Of a stretch of 64,000 nucleotides of DNA, positions 11,290-21,854 are shown one piece after another. The notes under the pieces were generated by a model that was not told where the DNA came from, searched no databases, and saw only the letters and a list, made by a program, of their open reading frames with translations. A program made the translations under genes and the position numbers. The stretch lies in the NCBI RefSeq assembly GCF_902806685.2, contig NC_048553.1, forward strand, positions 2,463,099 through 2,527,098, written 5' to 3'. The DNA comes from Maniola hyperantus. Its lineage: Eukaryota; Arthropoda; Insecta; Lepidoptera; Nymphalidae. How positions within the stretch are numbered: position 1 is the first letter of the stretch; every line of letters starts with the position of its first letter.

Positions 11290-11526
11290 TACTACTCGTG
11301 CGCAATAAGTTGAGACCTGGGGGGCGGTGACGCCACAGACGCGTGGTTGTACTGTAGACAAAATCGGAGCGCGTCGTCGTTGCGTGACGTAAGCAAGTAC
11401 GAGACTAAGATGTTAAAAAACTGGCGTTGTCTACAGTACAACACGGAAGCTTGAGGGGAAGTTACATGGCAAGCGGGCGGAGGGTTGCATTCCAGGCGAG
11501 TCTCAACTTATCGCGCACGGGTAGTA
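11290..11526. repeat. Foldback MITE with 27-bp TIRs and a nested inner palindrome
   Basis: Arms 11290-11316 and 11500-11526 match at 25 of 27 positions (core CGTGCGCNATAAGTTGAGAC). An inner pair, 'gttgtactgtagaca' and 'tgtctacagtacaac', lies inside. The interior is GC-richer than its surroundings. Confidence 0.75.
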
Positions 11527-11734
11527 CCAGAAAAACTCTAAGTTATAACTTGGTCATTTGCGTGGGTGGTGGATCTGAATCATAACTAGATGACCTGTGC
11601 CTAGGATATTGATATATAAATATAAATAGATAGAAAGCGAAATGGTTGAACCATTTCGCCTTGAAAGGTGGCAACTACAAGTGCGGCAACATTAGCCATG
11701 ACTACTATAACTATCTTTTTTTATAATTTTTTAG

Positions 11735-11800
11735 TGTTTTCAAGGCATCGGACGCGAACCCAGAAGATACAGGTTCGATTCCTGCCGGTTACGCAATTTT
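11735..11800 (+). repeat. tRNA-like (B-box) SINE scrap
   Basis: 'caggttcgattcctgccggt' contains a canonical B box (GGTTCGATTCC), but no cloverleaf can be folded around it. It is probably a SINE head. Confidence 0.4.
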
Positions 11801-11814
11801 TGATATGTATTTAA

Positions 11815-11918
11815 AAATTATTTACTATAACTATCCCCTTTCCCCTCCAACTAAGCGTAAAGCTTGTGCTAGGAGTGGGTACGACAATAGTGCAATGGGT
11901 GGGATTCCATCGCTAACA
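11815..11918 (-). repeat. tRNA-derived SINE family I, fragment
   Basis: Shares 'ctccaactaagcgtaaagct', 'tgtgctaggagtgggtacga' and 'caatagtgcaatgggtggga' with the other family I copies. The tRNA-like head is truncated. Confidence 0.6.
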
Positions 11919-12154
11919 CTCATTGGAGTCATTGGACAGCTTTGAACACAACATACAATATTGCAAATGCAAATTTGCGAAGTCTATAATATCCATGCAG
12001 TACCTATAAAGACAGGCGGAACTACTTTGCCATGACATCCAAGGAACCAAAAGCTTTATTTGCTATAAGCCGCTGAAACAGATAAATATGTATAGTGTAA
12101 CACGCAGCATGCGATATGCACCGCCCTCCCACTGCAAAACAAGCAGGAAAAGTA

Positions 12155-12275
12155 ATATCTGTCCCGGCTTTACTCACATGTGTAGTCGACGTTAGCCCGA
12201 CTAGTTTCGAACTCATACGGGGTCCTTTTTCAAGGGAGTCCGTTCGGGTACGTGCCGCGGTTTTGACTCAACACA
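12155..12275. repeat. Fragment of the foldback MITE complete at 35009-35184
   Basis: 'gtagtcgacgttagcccgac' and 'tagtttcgaactcatacggg' match 35043-35085. The right arm is missing. Confidence 0.5.
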
Positions 12276-12322
12276 CACAGACAGATATTATTTAATTTTA
12301 TTAGAAAATTAAGCTTTTGGTT

Positions 12323-12376
12323 CCTTATAAGTCCACGTAAGCTTTTTCTTTAAAAAGCGTACGTGGACTTATAAGG
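12323..12376. repeat. Perfect 17-bp hairpin with extended stem
   Basis: CCTTATAAGTCCACGTA (12323-12339) pairs with 12360-12376. Inside it GCTTTTT pairs with AAAAAGC after one mismatch, giving a nearly continuous stem with a very small loop. Confidence 0.7.
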
Positions 12377-12727
12377 TTGCTATATATTTATAGGATTGCT
12401 GCTTAAAGAAACGCTAATGAACTAAGAGGAGACAAGAATATTTAAGCAAATATTAGCATAGCGTACAGAATATAACAAAATGAGTCGCGCTTCGCTCAGT
12501 AGTTTGACTCGCTGACAAATTCACCTTTGTCCGTACTTTCCAGACGGTGTCGTTTGAACCACTAGCTCTAATGGCTCTTGGCTCAAGTTGTACCAAATGA
12601 GCGATTTGAATTTTAAAACTAGCTTATGCTGGGCAATGCGACTCACACGCCTCTTATTATCACCTTCTCGTCTTACCCGTGCCATGGGTAGAATAGACCT
12701 CGTGTCGCAGTGAAAGTGTTAGAACAC

Positions 12728-12777
12728 TGCAATTGTAACTGCAATAATATATAAATAGTATTGCAGTTACAATTGCA
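12728..12777. repeat. Perfect 19-bp inverted repeat
   Basis: TGCAATTGTAACTGCAATA at 12728-12746 is exactly complementary to 12759-12777. The sequence just left of it (12655-12745) recurs at 13323-13400, so it overlaps a dispersed repeat end. Confidence 0.65.
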
Positions 12778-12899
12778 TGAAGGATAACCTCCCAAGTGAA
12801 GCCAGAACTAGCCAGCAATTCGATTGACAAATCATTAAAATTGCTTGTAGTCTAAGTATAACCTATTCCACTTCCTGATACGCCTTACTCACAACCTTG

Positions 12900-13020
12900 A
12901 ATGGGAAGCTGGAAGAAATCTCTGTTTAGAGATAAGCATTTCCAATGTAACTTTATTTTATTATTACTTTGTAACTACTATTTTGGTACATGAAAAATAA
13001 AAATAATAATATTATACCTA
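12900..13020 (+). repeat. LINE-like 3' end
   Basis: 'ggaagaaatctctgtttaga' then 'gataagcatttcc', a T-rich stretch and an A-rich tail 'aaaaataaaaataataata'. Resembles 2030-2125 and the general pattern of RTE/LINE tails. Confidence 0.4.
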
Positions 13021-13322
13021 CTGTCTACTGGTAGTTAAGTTTTATTTGTGACTATATTTTGCCTTCTTAGCACTGTAGCAGCTGTCAAACTACAATGAAA
13101 GGTAAGACCTAGTCAGGTAACCCTCAGTCAAGGCCAAACATCTTGTGATGCTAATTTAACCCCTAACCCTTTTATCGCACAGACCAACCCTTTCCCGCTC
13201 GCTAGTGACCTTTGGACCCTAAACACGACAAAGTTCATCAGTCTCTGACGGTAACATCGTTATAGAGCTCAATCAGCGCCCATTGACGACACGATGTAAG
13301 CTTAACTCGATTACCTCACATT
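13021..13322. other. No gene seen
   Basis: Moderately GC-rich sequence without a long frame; no repeat copy found elsewhere in the window. Confidence 0.35.
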
Positions 13323-13399
13323 ATTCTCGCCTTACCCGTGCCGGGGGTGGAATAGACCCCGTGTCGCGGCGAAAGTGTTAGAACACTGCAATTGTAACA

Positions 13400-13605
13400 C
13401 CTCACTTCACACACCTTTGAAAACATTATGGAGAACTCTCAGGCATGCAGGTTTCCTCACGATGTTTTCCTTCACCGTTAAAGCAAGTCATATTTAATTA
13501 ATTAAAACGCACATAACTCCGAAAAGTTAGAGGTACGTGCCCGGGATCGAACCCCCGACCTCCGATTAGAAGGCGGACGTCCTAACCACTAGGCTATCAC
13601 AGCTT
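13400..13605 (-). repeat. tRNA-derived SINE (family H)
   Basis: On the minus strand: A box TAGCCTAGTGGTTAGGACG, B box GTTCGATCCC, then 'ggagttatgtgcgttttaat' and 'ctgcatgcctgagagttctc'. This is the usual pol III SINE head and body. The 3' part is replaced by another repeat at 13323-13400. Confidence 0.75.
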
Positions 13606-13924
13606 GATAATAATAATTACCTATTATTAAGGAACCGAAACCCAACCTAAATACCGGAATATCCAATATGGCTAACCATAAATGGATATAATATTAACAG
13701 TGGTTATTATATAACAGGTTTGGCAGCCAAACAGAGCTGAATACAGCCTGACCGCAATATTGCACGCAAGTATTCCATATTGTATCCCAGATTTGTCAAC
13801 ATGTCAAGTGGGTATATCAATAAACTAATATACAGACCAGTATAAGTTGATCTATGTCAGGACTTTAATGATTAGGGTGGTTACCTATCTATGCAATGAG
13901 AGTTGTAGAGTGACTCAATTTAAC

Positions 13925-14071
13925 TAGGTATGGCAATCGAGTTGGTGACGCCCCGCACACCCGCATTGCCCCCTCGCTAACCCGGTGCTAATAGCACGGG
14001 TGACGTGCGGATGTGCGGGGCGTCCCCCAGCCTCATACCCCGATTGCCATTTCGAACTGTCGCGTACTATA
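13925..14071. repeat. GC-rich foldback MITE (family G), copy 1
   Basis: 'tatggcaatcgagttgg', 'gacgccccgcacacccgc', 'gtgcggatgtgcggggcgtc' and 'ataccccgattgccatttcg' form paired arms. The right end is CTGTCGCGTACTATA. Confidence 0.7.
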
Positions 14072-14154
14072 AGTACCTACTTACATCAAAGTCGTAATGT
14101 AGGCTTTTTTCGTTTTTATACTTATAGCGATCGATGGGATATATTTTTTTGGCA

Positions 14155-14372
14155 CTAGCTTATGCTCGCGACTTCGTCCGCGTGGACTACACAAATTTAA
14201 AACCCCCGTAGGGGTTGAATTTTCAAAAATCATTTCTTAGCGGATGCCTACGTCATACCCAATAGCTATATCTGCATCCCAAATTTCAGCCCGATTTTCC
14301 AGTAGTTTGAGCTGTGCGTTGATAGATCAGTCAGTAAGTCAGTCAGTCACCTTTTCCTTTTGTATATTTAGA
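14155..14372 (-). mobile_element. Helitron-like element (family B)
   Basis: CTAG at 14155, the hairpin GCGACTTCGTCCGCG, and the 5' end TCTAAATATACAAAAGGAAA on the minus strand from 14372. Complete. Confidence 0.8.
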
Positions 14373-14401
14373 TAAATAATTGTTCTTATTTACACTTCTA
14401 C

Positions 14402-14826
14402 ACATTTACTACACATTTTGCATTAATTGTTCTTGTTTACACTACTACACTAATTATTATTGTTCTTATTTACGTTACGTATGTTAGGTACATCACAAAA
14501 AAAATTACGGAAGCCTTTGTGTGCGAATCCGATTCGCACTTGACTGGTTTTTTTTTAGACTTTCTCGTGGATTGAGAGTTTTGGAGATCCCGTTGGAATT
14601 ACTTAAAAGTTAAACAAAATTCTTCCGACCAAATCAGATTCAGATTTCTTCTGGGAGACCATATAAGATAAATATTTATAAGAAAAGTTTCATTTTTTTT
14701 AAAGAAGGTATCTTCCGTTTGAAGTTCAAACACTCGACTTCCAAACCCATAAAACCCATTTACTACACATTTTGCATTAATTGTTCTTGTTTACACTACT
14801 ACACTAATTATTATTGTTCTTATTTA
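14402..14826. repeat. 72-bp direct repeat flanking a duplicated 285-bp segment
   Basis: 'acacattttgcattaattgt' through 'actaattattattgttctta' occurs at about 14409-14473 and again at 14762-14826. Between them, 14485-14755 is nearly identical to 15594-15866. Confidence 0.7.
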
Positions 14827-15235
14827 CACCTTTTCATTGTGTAATTTCCTTGTATAATAATAATATAATATGCTTTGCTTATAATGACTTTTCCAGTTCC
14901 ATTTACTGGTACGAAAACTACCTTGCGTACTATATATATACTCATGTCTACTAACCTTATATTATTGATGAAACTTCAAGGGGTGGACAGAAAGGTCATA
15001 CATAAATGGCATCTGTATAACAATATAACTGGTCAATATGTAGGACCGTGAATAATTTAGAGCCACTAAATAGAGGGTAGACAACTAATATATTCCGAGG
15101 ACATTTTGCTACCCGACACATTAGGGTTGAACTTGGAAGGGTTGCGGACAAAGGGAATCTTTGATTAGATAACTTTTGTAATGTCCAGTTTTAAGTGCTT
15201 ACATGATATAAATTTAGTCTTTATGACTTATGTCA

Positions 15236-15380
15236 TCATCATCATCATGATCAACCAATAGACGTCCACTACTGGACATAGGTCTTTTGTAGGGACTTCC
15301 ACACGCCACGGTCTTGCGCCGCCTGAATCCAGCGGCTCCCTGCGATTCGTCTGATGTCGTCCATCCACCTAGTGACTTAT
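15236..15380 (-). pseudogene. RTE-type 3' tail
   Basis: Reverse complement of the common 3' end: GAxGAATCGCAGGGAGCCG, GGATTCAGGCGGC, then GTCCAGTAGTGGACGTCTATTGGTTGA and a (TGA)n run. A terminal fragment only. Confidence 0.7.
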
Positions 15381-15419
15381 GTAGGTATCTACTGAAATTA
15401 TTCATTTTACTAGCTTTTT

Positions 15420-15870
15420 AAGGTTCCGTACCTCAAAAGGAAAAAAGAACATTTTATAGGATCACTTTCTTGACCATCTGTCTGTCTGTCAAGAAAACCT
15501 ATAGGGTACTTCCCGTTGACCTAGAATCATTGGCAGGTAGGTAGGTCTTATGGCACAAGTAAAGGAAAAAATCCGAAAACCGTAAATTTGTTGTTAGGTA
15601 CATCACAAAAAAAATTACGGAAGCCTTTGTGTGCGAATCCGACTCGCACTTGACTGGTTTTTTTTTAGACTTTCTCGTGGATTGAGAGTTTTGGAGATCC
15701 CGTTGGAATTACTTAAAAGTAAAACAAAATTCTTCCGACCAAATCAGATTCAGATTTCTTCTGGGAGACCATTATAAGATAAATATTTATAAGAAAAGTT
15801 TCATTTTTTTTAAAGAAGGTATCTTCCGTTTGAAGTTCAAACACTCGACTTCCAAACCCATAAAACAATA
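15420..15870 (-). repeat. Family C repeat plus attached duplicated segment
   Basis: The left part (15420-15665) is a family C copy ('aggttccgtacctcaaaagg' to 'gactcgcacttgactggttt'). The remainder up to 15866 is the segment shared with 14555-14755. Confidence 0.65.
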
Positions 15871-15884
15871 AAATCGTTGGAAAG

Positions 15885-16145
15885 CACAAAAATAATCGAA
15901 TCTTAACCAACATTAGTAGAATTACTTCAGCAACTTTCAAAGGCAACAATACAACAATGTCCCCAGGTCACCTCGCTCAAATTTTCCGAAGCAATACCTG
16001 AAAACTCTTCCAATTGTACATTGAGGAGCTCCAATAAGGAGCTTAAAGTCTATTATTTAAGGATTTCGTCCTATTTCATTTTAATGGACTGCAAGTGAAT
16101 CAAAGGTGCTTTGTGCTGCACCTCCGTAGAAAACGGGAAATCTTT
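15885..16145 (-). repeat. Dispersed repeat family D, copy 2 (inverted)
   Basis: Reverse complement of 4485-4745 with scattered substitutions. Both copies keep 'gtgcagcacaaagcacc' and the region encoding nothing recognisable. Confidence 0.65.
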
Positions 16146-16241
16146 GGTAGAGTAGTATTTACTTTTCCGTAGGATGTCCTATTGATATCTATTTTTAAGT
16201 TAGTACCTACTATTGTTAGTTGGTTACGATCCATAGTTTCT

Positions 16242-16400
16242 TCTTCTTCTTCTTCGCTCTGGGCTGGTTTCCGCACTTAAACGTTTCCGTCTGTTGTGCG
16301 TGCCATAGTTTTCTTTTCTGTAAACTGATTTTTGACCTCCTTGGCGCAGTGGTGAGCCGCTCATGAGCGCTGTGTATAACGTGTGAAGTTGAAGCAGGAG
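16242..16400. repeat. Composite of two dispersed repeats
   Basis: 16242-16305 ('ttcttcgctctgggctggtt', 'tccgcacttaaacgtttccg') recurs at 59411-59462. 16335-16365 contains the SINE family J head 'cttggcgcagtggtgag'. The 88- and 61-residue frames here are chance frames. Confidence 0.55.
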
Positions 16401-17675
16401 GAACCAGGTCAAAAAGTTCTTGGGCACACTCTCCGAAACATTTATACTGTAGGCCAGATGGAAAATTTGCAAACTTTCTCGTCTCATCAATCTAAGTTTT
16501 TTTTTTGTCGTAAATTACTGACACTAGTACTTTACTACCATTACAATCTAGCCTATGAGAGAGGCTAATAAGCAATATTATATTAACCTAAACTTATAAA
16601 CGTACTTATACCTAAGAATCGGTCCATTGACTTAGCTTAGTTTATAGTTAAGTTAAGATACCTTATTGGAAGACACTTTGTTCTTGTGTTGCACAATTGC
16701 ACTAGCACTAGTCTTTCACTTTGTTCGTGTGATCTTTGATTTGCACTAGCACTACACTTTCACTAAAACTACACTATCTCTATAATCTAAGATATGTATG
16801 TACAAATATAATTCCTCTTCCCCAGTATCTTTAACATCCACAATTCGCGAGGGTTGAATTCCAATCAATACAGCACCTATATAATATTTCAAAGGGTTAG
16901 GCCCCACGCGTGTCGTAACTTAGTTATAGGTTTCCTCATCAGAGCTAATGAAAACATTACATGTTTCGAATACGTATGAACGGGACGATCCGTAGGTAGG
17001 CGAGGGGATTGATTTTGGAAATTTGGTATGGAATACGTGTACATTTGTCTGTAACGTAGGTACAATAATAAGAGGTAATAATATTATTTACTTACCTATT
17101 CTCTGAAGTGTCTTTATAATATCTTTAGGTAGGTAGATAACTGTAATTTTATCTTCTGAAGTTGGATTTGACTTTGAAATTAGGAATTCATACTGTTAGC
17201 TTTTTATTTCATAAATTAATATTTGAGGCTATTTGACTAAAATAAAGAAAATACAAAGTCTTCATTTGACTCAAATTTAAATATTAAAAAAATAATATAT
17301 GTCTTGATTTGAATAAATTCAGTAGGTATAAATATTTTTACGAGTCATGATACTAAAATCATAACGTCTATAAATAAGAACTTTTGGCGGTATTAACGCC
17401 CAGTCTTGCTCTGTCAGTATTGACGCATTTTAATATCGGTCCACGACCGTAAATTTACGAATTCCTATCTAATAAAGTGAGTCATCAATAATTGCTAAAC
17501 AAGTAAACGAAATAAAGTCACCGTAAATAACTAATAGTGCTCGAGAGAAATAAACGTTTTACTAAACGGGCTATGTATGTCTATCATTTCATCGAGGAAC
17601 CTGGCTACGATGTTACAATACCTACTAGCAGTTTGGTTTTGTATTTAATTAATAATTAAGGTCGAATAGACATGT
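16401..17675. other. No gene seen
   Basis: AT-rich. A local repetition of 'gcactagcact' with 'ctttcact' at 16695-16765 is the only structure noticed. Confidence 0.4.
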
Positions 17676-17995
17676 GCTGTGACAGGTTAGGACGTCCGCT
17701 TTCTAATCGGAGGTCGGGGTTTCGATCCTGGGAACGCACCTCTAACTTTTCGGAGTTATGTGCGTTTTAATTAATTAAATAACCCTTGCTTTAACGGTGA
17801 AGGAAAACGTCGTGAGGAAACCTGCATGCCTGAGAGTTCTTTATGACTAATGGTTTCCATAATGTTCTCAGAGGTGTGTGAAGTTTACCAATCCGCACAT
17901 GGCCAGCGTGGTAGACTATGCCCAAAACCCTTCTCACTCTGAGAGGAGACCCGTGCTCTGTAGTGAGCCGGTGATGGGTTGATCATAGTGATGAG
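17676..17995 (+). repeat. tRNA-derived SINE (family H), full-length copy
   Basis: A-box region 'ggttaggacgtccgct', B box 'gtttcgatcctgg', the body 'cggagttatgtgcgttttaa', 'gtggtagactatgcccaaaa', and a 3' end 'gagccggtgatgggttgatc' with a degenerate (ATGATG) tail. Confidence 0.75.
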
Positions 17996-18184
17996 ACATT
18001 AATCAAATTATTTTGTAGTATTTTTCCACTGAAACTTTAATGCAATTTATGTAAATAAACTATTGCCGAAATAAATATTGCAGGCGCGTAAGTAATATTA
18101 ATTTTGTGTGACATGACGTAATAAAATTGTCTTATTTAAATAAATAAATGGGTATCAATTGTCTGTCTGTTCGTTACTTGGTTA

Positions 18185-18401
18185 GTGCATTGTTCATAGG
18201 TTTTTAAAAATCTCGTGAGAACTCTTTGATTTTCCGGGATAAAAAGTAGCCTATGTGTCACTCTCCAGGTCTTTAACTATACCCTTGCAAAAAATGACGT
18301 CCATCGGTTGCTCCATTGCGACCTGATTAAAGGACAAACCAACAAACAAATAAACCAACAAACAAACACACTTTCGCATTTATAATAAGGGTAGGTACTG
18401 A
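18185..18401 (-). mobile_element. Helitron-like element (family A), 3'-truncated
   Basis: The body 'tgagaactctttgattttcc' to 'cacactttcgcatttataat' and the 5' TC at 18401 are present. The hairpin and CTAG end are missing. Confidence 0.7.
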
Positions 18402-18770
18402 TAGATTGTTTGAATGTGGGGTTTGAATAAGGGCGTTACTGCGTTAAAAATCCGGGATGGATTTCATCCCCTGCATATTTTCTTAGCCATATTTTTACAG
18501 CGATTTTTTCCCGATGATCCCGCTTATTAGATCGAAGGGATGCTACTCAGGCGATAGAGCTTTTATGTCAACACGTTTACAACCAAAGTTGTGATAAACT
18601 CACCCCTGCGAATGCGATAGAGTAATGGGGTGTCATGGGGTGCAATTTACAGAATTTTCCCTTTCATTGTAAGATAATTTTAGTTGAATAGAGGGAACCG
18701 ATCGCCGTGACTTGCCTAAGGGGATGGGTGTAGGATGTACGAATAACAAAATTGTACTTAAACTAGATTT
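18402..18770. other. No gene seen
   Basis: Unique-looking intergenic sequence, somewhat less AT-rich, with no long frame. Confidence 0.35.
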
Positions 18771-18774
18771 ATGT

Positions 18775-19040
18775 GTTTTTTAGGGTTCCGTACCTCAAAA
18801 GGAAAAACGGAACCCTTATAGGATTACGTTGTTGGTATTTTCAATTTTCAGAGTAAGATAACTATATCAAATGGGGGTATCATAATATGAAAGGGCGTCT
18901 TTTGTGCATTCTAAAACAGATTTTTATTTATTTTTATGCATCATAGTGTTTGACTTATCGTGCAAAATGTCGAAAAAATACGACTGTAGTACGGAACTCT
19001 CGGTGCGCGAGCCAGACTCGCACTTGGCCGGGTTTTGATA
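18775..19040 (-). repeat. Family C repeat, internally deleted
   Basis: From 'tagggttccgtacctcaaaa' through 'tagataactatatcaaatg'-like sequence to 'cagactcgcacttggccggg'. Lacks the TCTG stretch. Confidence 0.7.
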
Positions 19041-19314
19041 GTCCATAGAACAAACGGTTTATGATTAACTAAAAAATGTAGGTGGACAGTTAGCTTTCTA
19101 AACCAATAGTTTTTAAAGTAGCATAAGCATGTTATACTGAGATGAAAATAAGGAATGATAATTATTTTGGTTAACAAACAATACAAACGGACTCGCTCTA
19201 AAGCCGGGAGCATACTGTACATAATATATATGGGTAATATATATGGGGAATTTGTAATATTATTATAATAGCCAAAAAACTACTTGGCCAAGTTAGCTTA
19301 GCTACTTGACTTCT

Positions 19315-19570
19315 AAATTGCCTGGTGCACTTCAACCGCCCGTTGTGCCAAATCCTTTTTCCTCGCACACATGTGCAAACTGTGGAATCAACTCCCTTCA
19401 GCGGTGTTCCCATTAGATTACAACATGGGGGTTATTCAAGATGCGAACCAATAAATGCCTGAAAGGCCGGCAACGCATTGGTGGTTCCTCTAGTACTAAA
19501 TATGTTCATGGGCGGCGGTAATCACTTAACATCAGGTGACCCGCCTGCTCGTTTACTCGCTATTTTTGTC
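19315..19570 (+). pseudogene. LINE ORF2 C-terminal fragment (family N)
   Basis: The readings LPGALQPPVVPNPFSSHTCA, then LWNQLPSAVFPLDYNMGVIQ and the following MRTNKCLKGRQRIGGS, fit the W-N-x-L-P pattern near the end of non-LTR ORFs. It ends with 'acatcaggtgacccgcctgc'. Confidence 0.65.
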
Positions 19571-19574
19571 CTCT

Positions 19575-19905
19575 ATACACCTCATTCTCTCATTCTCTGA
19601 GGGACAAAATCCGTAACAAGCAAATCCGTCGGAGAACCATAGTAACTGAATAAGCCAGCTGAAGTGGCAGTGGGCAGACCACGTCTGCCGCAGAACCGAT
19701 GGCCGCTGGGACAGACGTGTTATGGAGTGGAGACCACGTATAGGCAAGCGCAGTGTGGGACGACCTCCAACCCGCTAGACTGACGATCTTAAGAAGGTAG
19801 CGGGAAGTGGATGGATGAGGAAGGCAGAGGATCGTGTGTGATGGCGCGCGCTTGGGAAGGCCTATGTCCAGCAGTGGACGCAAACTGGCTGATTGATTGA
19901 TTAAC
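19575..19905 (+). pseudogene. RTE-type ORF C-terminus, second subfamily
   Basis: The + strand reads through RRPPTR-like sequence to WTDDLKKVAGSGWMRKAEDR and then ALGEAYVQQWTQTG before stops and a short (TGAT) run. This is the C-terminal end of an RTE-type polyprotein that differs from the (TGA)n subfamily elsewhere in the window. Frameshifts are present. Confidence 0.65.
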
Positions 19906-20065
19906 ACCTCATGCCATATTTTCAGCTTCACGATTCGTTAAGTTATATTGGTTACTCTAGTTCTTGAATCTCTAATTTTTATTTGGACCCCAAACTACAA
20001 AGCATAATTCGCTAGCCTGAGCTAACCTGAGGCCCATAGTTAGCAAAATCTAATCCCCCATACAA

Positions 20066-20240
20066 TTTTATATCCGTGGCCCTACCGCGGTTATTTGACA
20101 GCTACAATGTCACGATCGCAATCATCTCTGATTGGTTAATGCTCGCTCACTATTGGCCACAATGCATTGTTGCAACAAGAATCGCACAAATTCAGCCAAT
20201 CAGAACAATTGAGATTGTAATAATGATTGATGCAGGTTTT
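20066..20240 (+). repeat. Dispersed repeat family L (MITE-like)
   Basis: 'cacgatcgcaatcatctctg', 'attggttaatgctcgctcac' and 'caatcagaacaattgagatt' recur in reverse complement at 41823-41900 and around 54942-55090. It ends near 'aatgattgatgcaggttt'. Confidence 0.65.
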
Positions 20241-20689
20241 AGACAATCGCCCTGCTGGTCCAGCACTCCATTCGCTTTACGTCCATACAAATTTTACGCA
20301 AATGTCTACAGTGTGGACTGCGCTTAACACTCCAGTATTCCGTGTTAGCACGTAACAGATGTTGCTCCGGATCCCATTGTTGGGCACTAATAAATACAGT
20401 ATATTGCCTTTACGGGCACAATCGGCGAACAATATAAAATTATTGCCACTGTGCCCGTATTTACACCTACGGATGGCGTGGTATGTAAAGGAACAAATCG
20501 GACTTGCTAAACCCTGCTTATTCATGTACATTTATAATTCCTAAGGTGTCTGTTCCAATGTAATGTAAGGCGTCTTGTAGTTTAAAATAAGGTGTTATCT
20601 ATATCTATTTATACTTATACAGGGTGTAACCAGAACGCTAGCAAAAACTTAGCGGTATTTGTTATACTAGCTAAACAACTTTTGAAAGT

Positions 20690-20830
20690 CGGTTTAAAAA
20701 GTAGCCCATGTTACTCCTTGGTTAATCCTCTACTTGTCTGTGAAACTCCCGTCAAAATAGGTTCAGCCGTTCCGAAGATTAGCCCGTTCAAATAGACAGA
20801 CACTTCAATTTTATTTATTAGTAGGTATAG
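20690..20830. repeat. Dispersed repeat fragment
   Basis: 'aaaaagtagcccatgttact', 'gtgaaactcccgtcaaaata', 'ggttcagccgttccgaagat' and 'caaatagacagacac' look like a degraded Helitron-like or LINE-tail repeat. No intact end is present. Confidence 0.45.
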
Positions 20831-21135
20831 ATTTAATCAATTCACCAAACACCAATGAGTAAGTCCAACAATCGACCAGTCTCAAAAATAAACGCTCTCT
20901 ATTAAAACTTTTTCAATAGCTTTTAGAAAACCAACAATACAATGTAACACTGAATTGCCATTTTCTTTTTCCGCTGGCTGCGATCGGACATACATGTAAT
21001 TGTTTTCCGTTCCACTGTAATTGACTTGCGGTGTATTCGACAAATGTTTTCGCGTGAATTTGACACTTTTATATGGGTTCTTTTCATTACTTTATTTCAT
21101 TTTGTTACGAATATCACTATAATAAGTCGAGGCTA

Positions 21136-21483
21136 TACAGGGTGTAACCAGAACGCTAGCAAAAACGAGGACAGGTGATATCTAGTACCTACTGATGATT
21201 ACTGATACGATACGATGATTTTGTAAAAGTTTACAATATATTGCAAATAAAACATCTGACTGACGCTAGAGATCGACGAACGTTGCGTAAGTAGGCCACT
21301 CGGAGTCAATGCCGTATCGTAGGCGGGGCATTGACCCGAGTTTTGCATGCTAAACATTGCGGGTTTAAAAAATACTAAAACATTTAAACTACAAAATGAA
21401 TCAAATGGATATTGGTATTGGATTGTGTTTCGGTAGTATACAATAACGCTAAGTTTTTGCTAGCGTTTTGGTTACACCCTGTA
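21136..21483. mobile_element. MITE with 31-bp TIRs
   Basis: Arms 21136-21166 and 21453-21483 differ at one position (TACAGGGTGTAACCAGAACG... / ...TTACACCCTGTA). The terminal TA pairs could be a TA target duplication, as in Tc1/mariner-type MITEs (inference). No ORF. Confidence 0.75.
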
Positions 21484-21796
21484 TGTATGTATAGATAGTC
21501 ATTATTCTACTGACAGATGTAAAACAAAGACCTATTTACATCTATTTTTCTCTGGTTAGTCTTCTTTTCGCTGAGGGTCGTGATATCACTAATCACATTT
21601 TTTGTTTGTTTCTTTGTATACATTGCAGTGAGCCATCTTAAAGCCTTAAAGCCACTAGGTAGGTCTAAATAAGCGAAAACTTTCTTACCTCCAACCCGAT
21701 TTTACCATCTTCAAAACTAGTAAACATTTTCGAAAATATCCAGTCTAAACCCGACTTTGCAACATATGTATCGAACTTTTGGTGCTAAAGTTGACT

Positions 21797-21854
21797 AAAG
21801 CCTTCCAGTCTCTCCCGGCTAAAATACTTTAGCCGGGAGAGACTGGAAGGCTTT
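21797..21854. repeat. Perfect 27-bp hairpin with 4-base loop
   Basis: Arm 21797-21823 (AAAGCCTTCCAGTCTCTCCC then GGCTAAA) is the exact reverse complement of 21828-21854, with the loop ATAC. No related copy was seen in the window. Confidence 0.85.

Noticed and set aside
11290..11526. LTR retrotransposon or long terminal repeats
   Set aside because: The repeats are inverted, not direct, and the element is only 237 bp; no LTR pair, tRNA primer site or gag/pol was seen anywhere in the window.
19590..19931. 113-residue minus-strand frame
   Set aside because: Shadow of the RTE C-terminus encoded on the plus strand.
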